A program made the position numbers and the translations under genes. From Pollenia angustigena (lineage: Eukaryota > Arthropoda > Insecta > Diptera > Polleniidae), in contig OV884057.1 in NCBI GenBank assembly GCA_930367215.1, forward strand, positions 205,767,621 through 205,831,620: DNA of 64,000 nucleotides. The letters are read 5' to 3'. A model generated the notes under the pieces. That model saw only the letters and a program-made list of their open reading frames with translations. It made no database searches and was not told the DNA's origin. Positions 45,661 through 57,118 of this stretch are shown here, piece after piece. Positions within the stretch are counted from its first letter, which is position 1. Every line of letters begins with the position of its first letter.

Positions 45661-46563
45661 TGGTATATAATATTCGGCTTAGAGGAATATAGCACATTTA
45701 CTTTTTTAAATTTGCTTCCAAATTAAAGATGATTAATTCAAAAATTATCAGCTTTTTATGTAGTGGAGCTTGATTTTCCATATTTAAAAATCAAACTTAT
45801 ATTCTTTTTTGTTAAATATTGTTAAGCATTCGTTTTTTTTTTTTTAATAAAGAAAACTCAATTGAAGGCAAATCAATTGAAAAGAAAATCATCATGAGTT
45901 GGTTATTTTTAGCACTCAAGTACTCAATAAAAATAGATTTGTAAAGCGACGTTTGTTCTTTTTTTTCATCTTAATTATCCAATTTTTTTTTTATTAGTTA
46001 CAAAGAACATAAATATTTTGTAGTCGTTTGTAAGTTTAAATTGAATTTAAATTGAAATGTGTTGAATTGCAATTGCAATTATGCAATGGAAGTTTCTCAA
46101 AGGGAATAATAAAAACTCGAGTTTATATTTTTCTTCTTTAATAAATTTAAAAAAGAGAAAACTTAAAATAAAGTTGTTGATTAAGTGATGACTATAAATT
46201 GTAACAATTAAAATTAAAAAGGATTTCCAGAATTTTCTAGAAACATTTGGTTAATTTTAAGCTTTTTTTTCAAATGGCAATAATTTTTAAATAGATTTAA
46301 AAAAACTAGAATTTTTTAATATACAAAAGAAAATAAGGAAGTTAAAATTTGTTTTGTTTCAGTTGGCATCAAAAAGGTGGCGCCTTTGTAAAGTTTAAAA
46401 TTTATTTATAATCTTAATTAAAGTTTGTTTTCAAGCCAATAGCGAAATTTATTTAAGAATTTTGCTACAACATTTCAAAATTGCTGTAAATTTCATGTCA
46501 GAACTTTTACAAGTTCAAAATCTTTAGTTTTAAAAGTTTTATTATTCAAAAAACAAATAAAAA
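45661..46563. other. Unassigned AT-rich intron
   Basis: No feature recognised. Confidence 0.45.
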
Positions 46564-46564
46564 A

Positions 46565-47261
46565 CAAGTAAGAAAGTATAGTCGGTCAAGCCCGACCATA
46601 TGATACCCTACACCACAGTATTTAAAAACACATCATGCTTATGTGTCCATATAAATATAGATTTATCTAAGTTTATAAACTTCTAAAAATCGGTTTGAAA
46701 GTTTGTGAGAGGCAGAAATTGCCCTCTACCTCCCGTTGTGCTCCTATTTTTGAAAAACTGTATAGCTAATGTGTCCCTATAGATATGGATCTATCTATGT
46801 TTTAAATTTCATTAAAATCGGTTTCAGAGGCAGAAATTGCCCCTATCTTCCCTCGTGGTCCTATTTTTTTAAAAATGCATACATTTTGTGTCCATATAGA
46901 TATGGTTCTATCTATGTGTTAAATTTCATTGAAATTGGTTTGATAGTTTCTGAGAGGAAGAAATTTTCCCCTATCTTCCCTCGTGGTCCTACGATTCGAT
47001 TTTGAATAGGCTTGGTCCTTGTGCCAATAAAAACCTATGACCCAAATTTCATCAAACTATCTCCAAAATTGCGACCTGTACTTTGCGCACAAGGTAACAT
47101 GGACAGCCAGCCAGCCGGACGGACATCGTTAGTTCGACTCAGAAAGTGATTCTAAGACGATCGGTATACTTTAAGGTGGGTCTAGGACCAATATTTTAAG
47201 GCGTTACACACATCAGCACAAATGCATAATACCCTCTCCACTATTGTGGTGTGGGTATAAA
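46565..47261 (+). repeat. Dispersed repeat family B, most complete copy
   Basis: Head GTCGGTCAAGCCCGACCATA then TGATACCCTACACC. Three units of about 120-130 bp start near 46640, 46771 and 46890. A unique tail carries GCCAGCCGGACGGACATCG and GTTCGACTCAGAAAGTG and ends CTATTGTGGTGTGGGTATAA. Non-coding. The class is not identified. Confidence 0.8.
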
Positions 47262-47318
47262 TAAAACTTTTTAACCCAGAAACTAATTTGATAACAAATA
47301 TTTATTAAGTTTTAATTA

Positions 47319-47742
47319 CCCAGCGGTAAATATTGAAAGGACCGCAAGTGGCAGGCCTTTTTGAAGGCCTCTGTACTCCTTTCTAAAAGATTCGCTTCGC
47401 ATGATATCCTGCCTTCAGAAGTATGCCTTCTAGAAGGCATAAACTTCTTTTTAAAAGACCTTCTGAAATATTCAGTGCACATTCGCTACTCCCTTCTTTG
47501 AGAAGGGAGAAAGGAAGGTGTTCAGTTTTATTTACTTTTTATTTTTAGTGACCTTCCTTACTCCCTTCTTTGGGAAGGGATCGAAGTTGTTTTTAAAGGA
47601 AGTGTGGAAGGCCTTGCGCCCAATGACAACCTGTGTAAAAAACAAATAAGTATGGAATGCGGCGAGAAGGGCTTCTGACTGCTTGTGACTGCTAAATAAG
47701 GCCTTCTATTAGGCCTCTTTACACATTCTAGTTACCGCTGGG
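47319..47742. mobile_element. TIR element with CCCAGCGGTAA ends and internal AAGGCC palindromes
   Basis: Ends CCCAGCGGTAA and complement, with TA on both sides (47317-47318, 47743-47744). The 424 bp inside is a string of short palindromes such as GGCCTTTTTGAAGGCC, GCCTTCTAGAAGGC and CCCTTCTTTGAGAAGGG. No transposase. Confidence 0.7.
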
Positions 47743-47744
47743 TA

Positions 47745-48019
47745 CTTCTTATATTTTTTTTTTGTTTAAATTTCATTAAATTTTTTTATTTTTTTGTTAC
47801 TTTTATTACTGACCGACCAGAGACATTTAGAAGTGAAATTTATACCCATCCAAATGATAACAATTATTCGCAAATTACATCGACAAACATGATTGAATTA
47901 CGTGATTATGACGCATTTGACACCCAACTAATAAATGAATGAATGAATGAATCAAGTCTTTCGTAATAAAAACCACAAACAAATTTAAATCATTTCATTC
48001 GGTAGTTTTGAAATAAAAA
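47745..48019. repeat. Short (ATGA)n patch in otherwise unassigned intron
   Basis: AATGAATGAATGAATGAATC at 47934-47952. Nothing else recognised. Confidence 0.5.
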
Positions 48020-48782
48020 AACAAGAAAAACTACACATGAACGATATTCGGCTTTGCCGAATCTTTAATACCCTTAACTATAGTGCGATAACAGAAAGTT
48101 ATATAAATACCGTTCTTAAGATAGTAATAAATTTATTTTGTGCCACGCCCACTTCTACAATAACGCAAACATTTTGTCGAATGTTGTGTATTGATAACCA
48201 AGATGCTTCTACCTCATTTGGAAACTTTGCTTCATGCCATTCTACAGGTATGTGACAGCGCATAGAGAAAGGGACCAGTAAGGTAAAGGGAACAGTAAAA
48301 ACCAAGTACACAAAACAAGAGGTAGGGACGATCTACGCGCGTTTTCAAGGTTGACCAACACGTTCCTGACGTCATGAGAGGTGTCGCTTTCAAATGAGAC
48401 CAATACCAACACGCTCAGTGATGGTACACCAAAGATACACGTATTAAAATCTTTAAAATGGCTCTCCTGAACAAAACGCTTAGGTCCCTTCTATTTTAAG
48501 CGTCACATATACGGATACCTATTACATATAATGTCTTTGTACGGAAGGTGCCACGCCCACTTCTCCAATCCCGCCAATTTTTTTGAAGAGGTTGTATTGA
48601 TAACCCAGCTGTGAGCTTTTTTCTCCTACCGTTCTTTAGGTATAAATAAGTATATTTTGTGCCAAGCCTATTTCTCCATACCGCCCACATTTTGTTTAAT
48701 GTTGTGTTTTGATGACCAAGATGCTTGTACTAAATTTGGATGCTTTGGCTCTTGCCGTTCTCCAGATATACATAAAAATATA

Positions 48783-48891
48783 CAGGCCTGTCACAGAAAT
48801 CAATTCCGATCGAAATTGGAAGTGATTTCGTATCTTGCTTCACATAAAACAAAATCACTTTTGATCGGAATTGATTTCTGTGAGAGGCCTG
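48783..48891. mobile_element. Palindromic MITE in the family C repeat
   Basis: 109 bp with arms of about 40 bp (CAGGCCT, CACAGAAATCAATTCCGATC) and ATA on each side (48780-48782, 48892-48894). Confidence 0.72.
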
Positions 48892-49128
48892 ATAAATCAA
48901 AACAACAAGCGATTTATGGGTGTTTTTGCTTATATCTCAACTATTTGTGAACCGATTAGGCTGAATTTCAATAGCAAACAATTACGAAAAGCCCTTTTTA
49001 CGGACTCATGAACAAAGGGACATCATGATTTGAACTCCTAAGGATCCCGAAAAAATATACTTTATAGTAGTCGTCTGAAACATATAAAACAATCGATAGT
49101 TTTCGATAGTCTTCAAAACTTACAATCA

Positions 49129-49212
49129 GGGACCAAATTACGGCAATCGCTATCGCTTAAAATTATAATACAATTCAGTGGAATTCTCGATCGAATGCCG
49201 TAATTTGGCTCC
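49129..49212. mobile_element. Short palindromic element, CCAAATTACGGC family
   Basis: 84 bp with ends GGGACCAAATTACGGCA and (inverted) GGAGCCAAATTACGGCA. Related tandem copies lie at 58423-58592. Confidence 0.6.
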
Positions 49213-49450
49213 AAATGCGTGATGGAAATTGGTTTAGAAAACCAAACGATTTAAAATCCATAAACAAGTTTTTAGTATTTAAAAAAATGGATTTCTATTA
49301 TACGATAGTCAAAACCCCTCAATGTTATCGATTGTGCTGATGATTGCTTTAGACCTCTTCCTTAAAGGGTTTATGATCAACATTGTAGAAATCACAAACA
49401 GAATGACAAAGTTATTTATATCCTTTTACCTTCGGTGAGGGTATAATTAA

Positions 49451-50122
49451 TGACAATAATAAAATGCGATAAAATTGGTTAAAAAATATTCGGATTATGA
49501 AGTGCTAAATGGTTTTAAATAAGAAAAAAAAAAAAAAATATAAAAAATTAAATTGACAATTCATTTACACCTATCGAGCCCTTACCGCAAAAAGGCTTAA
49601 GCTAAAAAACACAATTTTACAGGAGGTTTTTTTTATTTTATTTCATAAAAATTTTGTATGAAAAATGTCGCTTAAGCTAAAATTGTTTTTGGTATAAAAT
49701 CGTAACGGTATCTTATGTGACCATGACATTTTAGGAAAAGATGCAAGTGTTGCCAATAAATTTAATCATAAAAAAAAAACGAAAATTGAAAATGATGTCG
49801 CTTAAGATATTTTTGGAATTGAAATGAAACGAGATTTTGATTTCAATTATTTATAAAAATGAATGTAATTCTTCATGTAAAGACAATTGGTACTCAAGTA
49901 GTATGTGATTTATTTAAATGAATTTTTTTTCACAATAACGCTTTTTACAAGAGTTTAAGCAGTTTTGTTTTAAACACTTTACAATAATATTTTTAATTAT
50001 GTGCCTTTAAAGAGTTTAATTTAAAGTATTGATAATTTTTAAGAACTTTTTTAAAACTTTTGATTATTGCCTTCAATATAGAGAAAATCCAAAGGCGGCA
50101 AGAAAAACATTTACAAAGATGT
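49451..50122. other. Unassigned AT-rich intron
   Basis: TCGCTTAAG/CTTAAGC words recur at 49600, 49670 and 49799, but no clear element emerges. Confidence 0.4.
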
Positions 50123-50631
50123 GCCATAAGCAGGGCAAGGGACTTCATGCAAATGCATGTTTGTTGTCGTTACTCTGAGACCCACCTAAAGTTAATATCT
50201 TTGCGAATCACAATGTTTCCAGTAAAATGGCATCAATTTGCATATTTTGCTTTAAATGCATGTTTTTGCATATTTTGTTTTAAATGCATATTTTTCGTCA
50301 TATTTCGTTATAAATTCAAATTTTTCTTCATATTTTGTAATATTTATAAAAAAATTTGCTCTCTTCTTAGTTTTTTGTTTAGAAATATCTTTATGTTCAA
50401 GGCGAATTCTTTATAAGGTGTAGTCAGTGGATCAGCTAGTTATAGTTGTTTCAGCCCTGAAGCTGTCAAACAGTCAAAAAAGTATGGGAAAATCTGCTAA
50501 CTCTGACATTTTCAAGGAGCAAAAGCAACAACTTGTTGGTGTTTGGTACTGAATTACCTACATTTTATTATAATGTCACCTTGTTTCTTTTACTTTTAAA
50601 AAGTAGCAAATTATACAATTTGTATAATTGT

Positions 50632-51814
50632 TAGGGTTTTTTCCCGGGATTTCCCGGGAATTCCCGGGACTTATTATTTTCTTATTATATTTCCCGTTTT
50701 CCCGGGATTTTTGTTGCGGGATCCCGGGAAATAAAAAGTTCTTCATAGTTTCAGAAAACAGCTATTTTTACTCTGAAATTTAGTTTTCTTTTCTCTAAAA
50801 ATTAGCATCTGTGGATGGGTTGTCGATTAGATCAATTATAAGAAATGTGTACAAACGTAAATCAATGTCTCCTGCGGCAATAAATCTATTAAAAGCAGAA
50901 TGGGCAGTGCAACAGTTGATAATTAATAAATTTAGTGAAGTGATGAATTGATAAAGAACATAAATTCAAAATAAGATGCAGGCAGTAAATTCTCATTGAC
51001 CATGGACAAGTCTTAAAAATAGGATATACATAAACATATCGCTCCGTTATTGCAACATAGTCGTATCTACAAAAAAAAATCGAGCTTGGTAATATATCCG
51101 GGAAGTGCGGGGAAACCGAAATAAAAAAATAATGAAACTCGTGTAAGTTACTAAAACGTACAATTTGAAAAACACATTGTCCTAAAGATTACAGATGGAC
51201 CTAATGAAAAGAAATAGTTTGTAAGAAGTAGTCCGGATGATGCTATTTTTTGCATCAACCTTGACATCAGAAGCATGCAACAACGGTGAACTTTTAATTA
51301 TTTGTCCAATCTCGGTAAAAAAGTAAACGAAATTTTTCGGAAACATGGTAATCAGCAAACAAAATCAGAAATATACTCTTTGGCGACTCACTAAACGCTT
51401 TGAGTGTGTCAGAAAGTAATTTCCTACGCCGTTAAAAAATGTTAATATATTTATTAAAATATTTAATATATTTTATGAACTTACTTTTTGATCTCATATC
51501 TTGAGTACCTCAATTGTTATGCTTATTTTATCTTGTACTAGATCATCATAATACGGAATTTACTTATAATAGCCAAAGGTAATAATAATTCAAGTTCCGC
51601 TTTCAATCTTCAATTATTTTTGTAGTATTTAAGCATTTATTTTACTTACTTTGTAGACAAGTTCCCTCACGTTTGTTTATAAAAGTTTTTTTCATTAATA
51701 AAACCAAGTTTACTTTGTATTATTTGTATGGAGCGGGATCCCGGGATCCCGGGAAATTTAAAAATTTCTCCCGCTTTCCCGGGAATCGAAAAACTCCGGG
51801 GAAAAAAAACTCTA
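50632..51814. mobile_element. hAT element nested in another hAT element
   Basis: 1183 bp; ends TAGGGTTTTTTCCCGGG and (inverted) TAGAGTTTTTTTTCCCCGG. Exact 8-bp duplication ATAATTGT at 50624-50631 and 51815-51822. CCCGGGA words repeat many times near both ends (50642-50735, 51735-51785). The interior is AT-rich with no clear transposase. Confidence 0.88.
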
Positions 51815-52102
51815 ATAATTGTGTACATAATTGTAGAAGTAACAATCAAATTTTTTTGACATTTCATTTTGTTTACGGTTTTTTTTTACTTGAAAAAGCC
51901 TCAAATAAAAATAACGTTTGGCGAAGAAAAAAAAAAAAAAGAATTAAACAGAATATTTTGGATTTACGCTGTAAGTATGACCTAAAATCCAAAAAGTATT
52001 GATAAAACAAATTGTTTTAAAAGAAAAAAAAAATGCCAAAAGAAAAAAAAAATATCAAAAAATAATATTTTAAATACGTGTGTTTTTGAGTCTTCAAAAT
52101 AG

Positions 52103-53068
52103 ATGGAAAAGTACTTTTTTGCAAAGTTTACAATAAAGGTGTTTCATTTAAAAATTTGTAGTAAATCAGCACCTTCAAAGCCAGAAACACACAGATTTAT
52201 GATTTATGAAAAGGTTTCTTCGCAAACTTCAATTTCAAGAAAATCTATTTCTGAGGATAAAACTAGTAAAATTAGTTTGGAATTGTGTGATGCTCTGGTG
52301 TCTGCAGATATACCTTTATATAAGCTAATCAACCAAAATTTTAGAATTTCTTTAAACAAATATACCAACGAAACCAAATCAACGGAAACAACCCTTAGAA
52401 AAACTTATCTCGTCAAGTTGTACACTATACAACTATGTGACATTGTTGAAAGGATTAAGCCACATAATTTGTGACATTTTTTAAAGGTATCTTACCCAGA
52501 AATGTAACATGTCACATGCTAAGCTCATGCCATACATGCAAGTTTTTAAAGTCACCTTCGCGTTTCAAGCATGTATAACAAGATGGGGACCTGGATGCAG
52601 GCAGTTGAGTATTATGCCAAAAATTTTGAAGAATTTAAGGATGTGGTAAATAATTTTAACGAAAATAGTGCAGTCGCTATATAAAGTAAACAATATTTTA
52701 AACGTACCTAATATAAAGGCTCAATTAGAATTTATTCACTTAAACAATGGGTTTCTAGTCGAGACAATAACCGAACTCCAGGGGTTTAAATCATTGAACA
52801 CCTCGCTTGAACACGGTGATGACGCTGTCATTAAAATAAGAAAAGTAGAAGTTCAAATCGGCGAAAAATACAAGCCAAACTTTATGCAGTTTTAAAAAAG
52901 TTAAAGAAATTGGTAATTGGTAATATTATCCAGTAAAGGAGTTGACCACTTTTAATAGGTACCTATTATATCCGTTGATGTCGAACGAACATTTTTAATG
53001 TTTAAAACTATTTTAAGACCAAATAGAATGAGTTTTACATTTCGAACCTGTTCAACAATACTGTATTA
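52103..53068 (+). pseudogene. hAT transposase relic
   Basis: The first frame (52103-52474) begins MEKYFFAKFTIKVFHLKICS, resembling a BED-type zinc-binding start. It then holds LELCDALVSADIPLYKLINQ, FRISLNKYT and TTLRKTYL, a block shared by a hAT subgroup (LCxAxVSANIPxxKLxNxxF...STLRKxYL). A second frame (52668-52895) covers a poorly conserved middle. The end (52965-53068) reads SVDVERTFLMFKTILRPNRM, the hAT C-terminal SxDVERxFSxYKxIL signature. Catalytic D/E residues cannot be placed with confidence. At least two frame breaks. It lies inside matching TIRs and TSDs, so it is this element's own former enzyme. Confidence 0.82.
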
Positions 53069-53468
53069 ACTCAAAATTTTTATTTTTTCACTTTTTGAAA
53101 GAAATCGACATGTTATAGTCATATCTACCCACTCTTAAAATATCGTGCTGTTTTGTCTACTTTTTTGTAAAGAAACGGTTGGTTTTAAAATACTTCTTCA
53201 TATGCATTTCATATTAAAAATTGTTTAGCTTCTACTGAAAATTTTGAAATTTTGAGTTAATACAGTATTGTTGAACAAGTGCGATTTGATAACTTAAAAA
53301 AAAAATTATTTATTGATATAAACAAAACTTTATCTTTATAAATATGGTTAAATAAATATATTTTTAATGCATATTTTTTAATTTTATTTTTGCATATTTT
53401 GCTAGTGCATGTTTTATGCGCATATTTTGCGATTTTAAGTGCATGAACTTCCGTGTCCTGGTCATAAG

Positions 53469-53725
53469 TAAAAACTAAGATCACAAAGTATTCAATAAAA
53501 ACTTTAAAAAGGCTTGCATTGCAACTTAATCCACTATCTCGTAATATATTAAATGATGGCGGCCCCACTCGCTTAAGGAGAAGAGACACTGCAGGACTGA
53601 TTCGATAAAAAAGCGCTAAACCCATAAAGGTGTCTGATTAGGAGAATGCTTGCCCAGCATGGGCAGGACGTAAACTTAAGAATTAGAATAAGATTTGATT
53701 AGTTATTCTTAGTTCTTATTTTTAT
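53469..53725. other. Unassigned intron
   Basis: Only a small CTTGCCCAGCATGGGCAGG hairpin near 53650. Otherwise nothing. Confidence 0.4.
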
Positions 53726-54115
53726 ATATCGTTACCTAAAACGCAAAAGGACCTAACTAACAAAAAATTATAAATCGACTTTTTCATTAAATCTGATGAA
53801 TTGCATTAACACTAATGTCCACAATAAATTTTGGAATATTTTAACCAAAATTAGCAATTTTATTAACAAAAAGCAAACGGCCCTATCTACAAAAGATTAT
53901 ATGATACGCGCTAAAAGGCCTTACTAAAAGTTTGCATTATATGCAACATTGTCAATTGTCAAAACAGCTCGTAGGTTTTACAAGAAAAACAGAAGAAAAA
54001 TAAATTATAAACAGTTTAAGACAATTTATCGATTAGCATTTTTAATAGTAATTTGCTTCTCCTGCAAAATTTTAAAAATGTTAGATAGGGCGTTTTGCGT
54101 TTTAGGTAACGATAT
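53726..54115. mobile_element. MITE, ATATCGTTACC family, full copy
   Basis: 390 bp with ends ATATCGTTACCTAAAACGCA and complement, about 23 bp. The truncated relative is 10975-11206. TSD not clear. Confidence 0.75.
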
Positions 54116-55030
54116 GAATATTCAATAAATAAATAAATACAGTGACTCGGGATAGAGGGAACCCTTCTCGAGCGAGTGGACAGAAAAAATATTTCATTGA
54201 GTACTACATATAGGGAACCTTCGATCGGATATGCACATTATAAAGAAAAAAAAAGGGAAAAGTCACGTGCGTTTTCTTAAAAAAAATATAAAACCTTTGC
54301 TTTTGCCTTGGTTTTTCCTGATTCAAAATACAAAAGACCAGTTCAGTTCACGGTCATGTATTGTAAGCAGAAATTGTAAGCTTGAGTGGAAATAACTTGC
54401 TGATAATAACGTACCAATGACTTTATAGTTCACTATGATGAGGACAATCATAGCATCAGAGGCCGTTTTTATTTTCGACAAAGCCAGTGAATGCACTGAG
54501 AACAACAGTAACTGAAACTGTCGACCAATATCGCTTGCTTGCAACAACAAACAAATGGTTTGAGTCCCGCTTAAAATTTTTAGCAAGACAATGATAACGT
54601 AACAGTTCTCCTACAAATTTCCGTCCCAGTTAGAAAAACTATGCGACCACAAATGTCAAAATCAGTGACTTCGAGTTGTGGTTGTTAACAGAGGCATATT
54701 TGTGGAATATTAGACGAAATAATTTCTTAAAACAAAAACACTAAATTTATTTTTATAATAAGATTTCTTTAAAAGAACACCACCAATGAAATTTTATTGT
54801 TTAACAAAATATTTTTTAAAAAATTCTATTGCGAAAAACAAATGATAGAGTTGTATTTTTATGGCTTATTTGTGAGATAGTAGATGTAGATACATATATA
54901 ATTAATTGACAATAAAGAAATTGATTACTTGAAAGTTTTAATACATATTTGTAAATCGAATTAAATTTTCATTAAATTATTTTAATGAAGAATGGAATTT
55001 TACAAAAAAAATTAAAAAAAAATGTATTGA
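54116..55030. other. Unassigned AT-rich intron
   Basis: CAGTGACTCGGGATAGAGGG near 54140 looks like a lone transposon end, but no partner was found. Confidence 0.4.
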
Positions 55031-55039
55031 TAATTTTTC

Positions 55040-55105
55040 ATTCTTGCCTGAAGCAGGGGTCGAACTCAGGTCAAAATTACATGTTTCGAGAACAATCGCA
55101 TTTTC
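55040..55105 (-). repeat. tRNA-derived SINE fragment, family S copy 2
   Basis: Minus strand TTCTCGAAACATGTAATTTT, then GAGTTCGACCC (B box at 55057-55067) and CAAGAATGAAAAATTATC. It aligns with the 63820 copy and its downstream CATTAAATTATTTTAATGAA stretch. Confidence 0.6.
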
Positions 55106-55110
55106 ATTTC

Positions 55111-56037
55111 CAGAATTCTTTATAGTTTAACCCTTTTCGTCACTGCGACGTCTGGCAGTCTATAGTAAAACATCAATCTTTTAAACAACGGTATTGGTGG
55201 TTGCTGTAATTGATTATTTGTTTTTTTTTTTATTTTTTTTATTATTTATTTCTCTTTTCAGTTTTTTCTTACTACAAAAAATGTTTATACATTCAAAAAT
55301 GGAGTTTTAAATTAAAAAAAAAACATTTAATAACAGTTCGTCTCAGAATTAATGAAATTCTTTTGTTTTGACTTAAAATTACCGTAACAAAAAATATTAT
55401 TTCATGAAATTGTTTCTTTTTGACGGCTGTTTTATTTGCCATAAAAATTATTGTAATTTTTTCATTACGATTATATTTCTTTGTACTGATATAATAATCT
55501 GCCATTTTTTTTTTTCATTAAATTTTAAGATCGCTTATTGTTTGCAATAAAGTAAGTGACCTTTTAAAATAAATAAATAATAATTATCACTTCATTATGA
55601 AGTTTTTTTTTTCAATTTAAATTTATTTCAGAAAAGAACAAACGAGAGTTAAAATTAAATATATTTTAAGCAGGGTTATAAAACAAAATTTTACTAAAAA
55701 ATCTCTAGAGGTTTCTGAATAATTGATTTTTTTTATTTGAGCAATTTGAAATACTCTACAGATTTTTAAAGTTTTATAAAAAAAATATTAAAACATTTAA
55801 AGTAATTATGATTGATAAGGTGACTAGTATTAGTTAGTTACAATAGTAAAATTCAATTCAGATTGGAAATTAATTTTGTAAAAAAATTATGACATCAAAC
55901 AAATTAAAAAGTGTATTGCGGTTATGTTCCCTAAATCGTTTGCTTATTACGACTTTATGCAATAATCTTTATTACCTAGAATTATTCGGGTAAGTTATTG
56001 CTTCTAAATTTATAAACAAGAGATTATTTTTGAAACT
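55111..56037. other. Unassigned AT-rich intron
   Basis: No feature recognised. Confidence 0.45.
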
Positions 56038-56468
56038 ATAGCAACCAGGCCTGCTATTTTTGCCGATTTATCGGCATTTTGCCGATTTTTTGCCCCTAAA
56101 TTATCAAAGTGCCGATTTGCCGATTTTTGCTCCAAAAATGCCAATTTTTTGACTAACACGTAAAAGGCGATTACTTTTTGTTTGTTTGATAATAATACTT
56201 TAATAAAACTTTAAGCGATACTGAAACGGTTGTAATATTGAAAAGAGACAACTGTTATTACGTCAGCGCTTCTACTAAAGAAAAAGGGGTTAGTTTTATT
56301 CAATATTAAATGCAGTGTTTGTAATGTGTGTTGAGTTAATACATTTTTATTTGAAAAATATTCCACTATGAAGAATTATAGGCCAAATTTAAAAAAGAAA
56401 TAATTTTTAAACCTAAAATAATTCAGTTAAAATATTTTTTTCTATTAGGAAAATATTAAACACTTTTG

Positions 56469-56582
56469 CCTGTATTCACAAAAAATTTTTAAATTTAATA
56501 AAGGTTTAAAGAACAAATTTACTATGAAAATTTTCCTTAATAAACGTTTGTTAAATTTAATAATCGTTTGTGAATACGGGGG
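56469..56582. repeat. Short palindromic repeat, CCCGTATTCA family copy 3
   Basis: CTGTATTCACAAA at the left and TTTGTGAATACGGGGG at the right pair as inverted ends. Best preserved of the three copies. Confidence 0.65.
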
Positions 56583-56616
56583 TTTATATTTGTGTTTGAA
56601 AATGGATAGATAAATA

Positions 56617-57118
56617 CAGTCAAATCCCGATAATTCGTAATTCCCGATAATTCGTAATAAACTGTCGGTCCCTTGAAAAAATCTCGTTAATTCGTAAAAT
56701 TTCCATACATTTTGGTCCCCTCGATAATTCGTAATTTTTTTTCGAAGAAAATCGTCTTTACATCTTATAAATCGTAATTGTTTGCTAACTACCACTTATA
56801 ATTCGTAATAAAAACAACAGAAACATGGAAATAATGATTTTTTGTTTACCGTTTTTTTTGCGTGGGTTTTTGCTTGTTCGTGTGTTTATTTTCTTAAGAT
56901 CAGTTTGTTACATCAATAATTTTTATAGGTATATTTTATTTTTAACAATTGTCTTTTATGTGTTTTTTATTGTTTTAGTAAATAAATTGAAAAACCCCGT
57001 TAATTCGTATTAACTTTATTTAAACGCCGGTAAATCGAAATCCCGCTAAATCGAAAACCCCTATAATTCGTAAGAAATGGCCGGTCCCTTGCGATTACGA
57101 ATTATCGCGATTCTACTG
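56617..57118. mobile_element. pogo-like MITE
   Basis: 502 bp; ends CAGTCAAATCCCGATAATTC and (inverted) CAGTAGAATCGCGATAATTC, flanked by TA at 56615-56616 and 57119-57120. At least seven GATAATTCGTAA-type words lie near the ends. The CAGT start and TA duplication fit pogo/Tigger-like Tc1/mariner relatives. No transposase. Confidence 0.85.

Larger units (their letters stand above)
48020..49450 (+). repeat. Dispersed repeat family C, long copy
   Basis: Head GATATTCGGCTTTGCCGAAT then CTTTAATACCCTTAACTATA. Repeated GTGCC(A)(C/A)GCC...CTTCTCCAATCCCGCC units lie at about 48140, 48550 and 48660. Middle CTTATATCTCAACTATTTGT (shared with 60917-60940); tail TTCGGTGAGGGTATAAT. It is interrupted by small palindromic MITEs at 48783 and 49129. 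Non-coding. Confidence 0.65.
50131..53460 (+). mobile_element. Near full-length degenerate hAT element
   Basis: 3330 bp; ends CAGGGCAAGGGACTTCATGC and (inverted) CAGGACACGGAAGTTCATGC. The duplication GCCATAAG/GTCATAAG (50123-50130, 53461-53468) matches at 7 of 8 bases. TGCATATTTTG words repeat at both ends as subterminal motifs. It carries a decayed transposase (52103-53068) and is interrupted by a second hAT (50632-51814). Without that insert the element is about 2.1 kb. Confidence 0.85.

Noticed and set aside
53257..53625. 122-codon minus-strand frame ending RTCSTILY
   Set aside because: The ending mirrors the transposase C-terminus because 53251-53282 is an inverted copy of 53046-53077; the rest is intronic and unrecognised.
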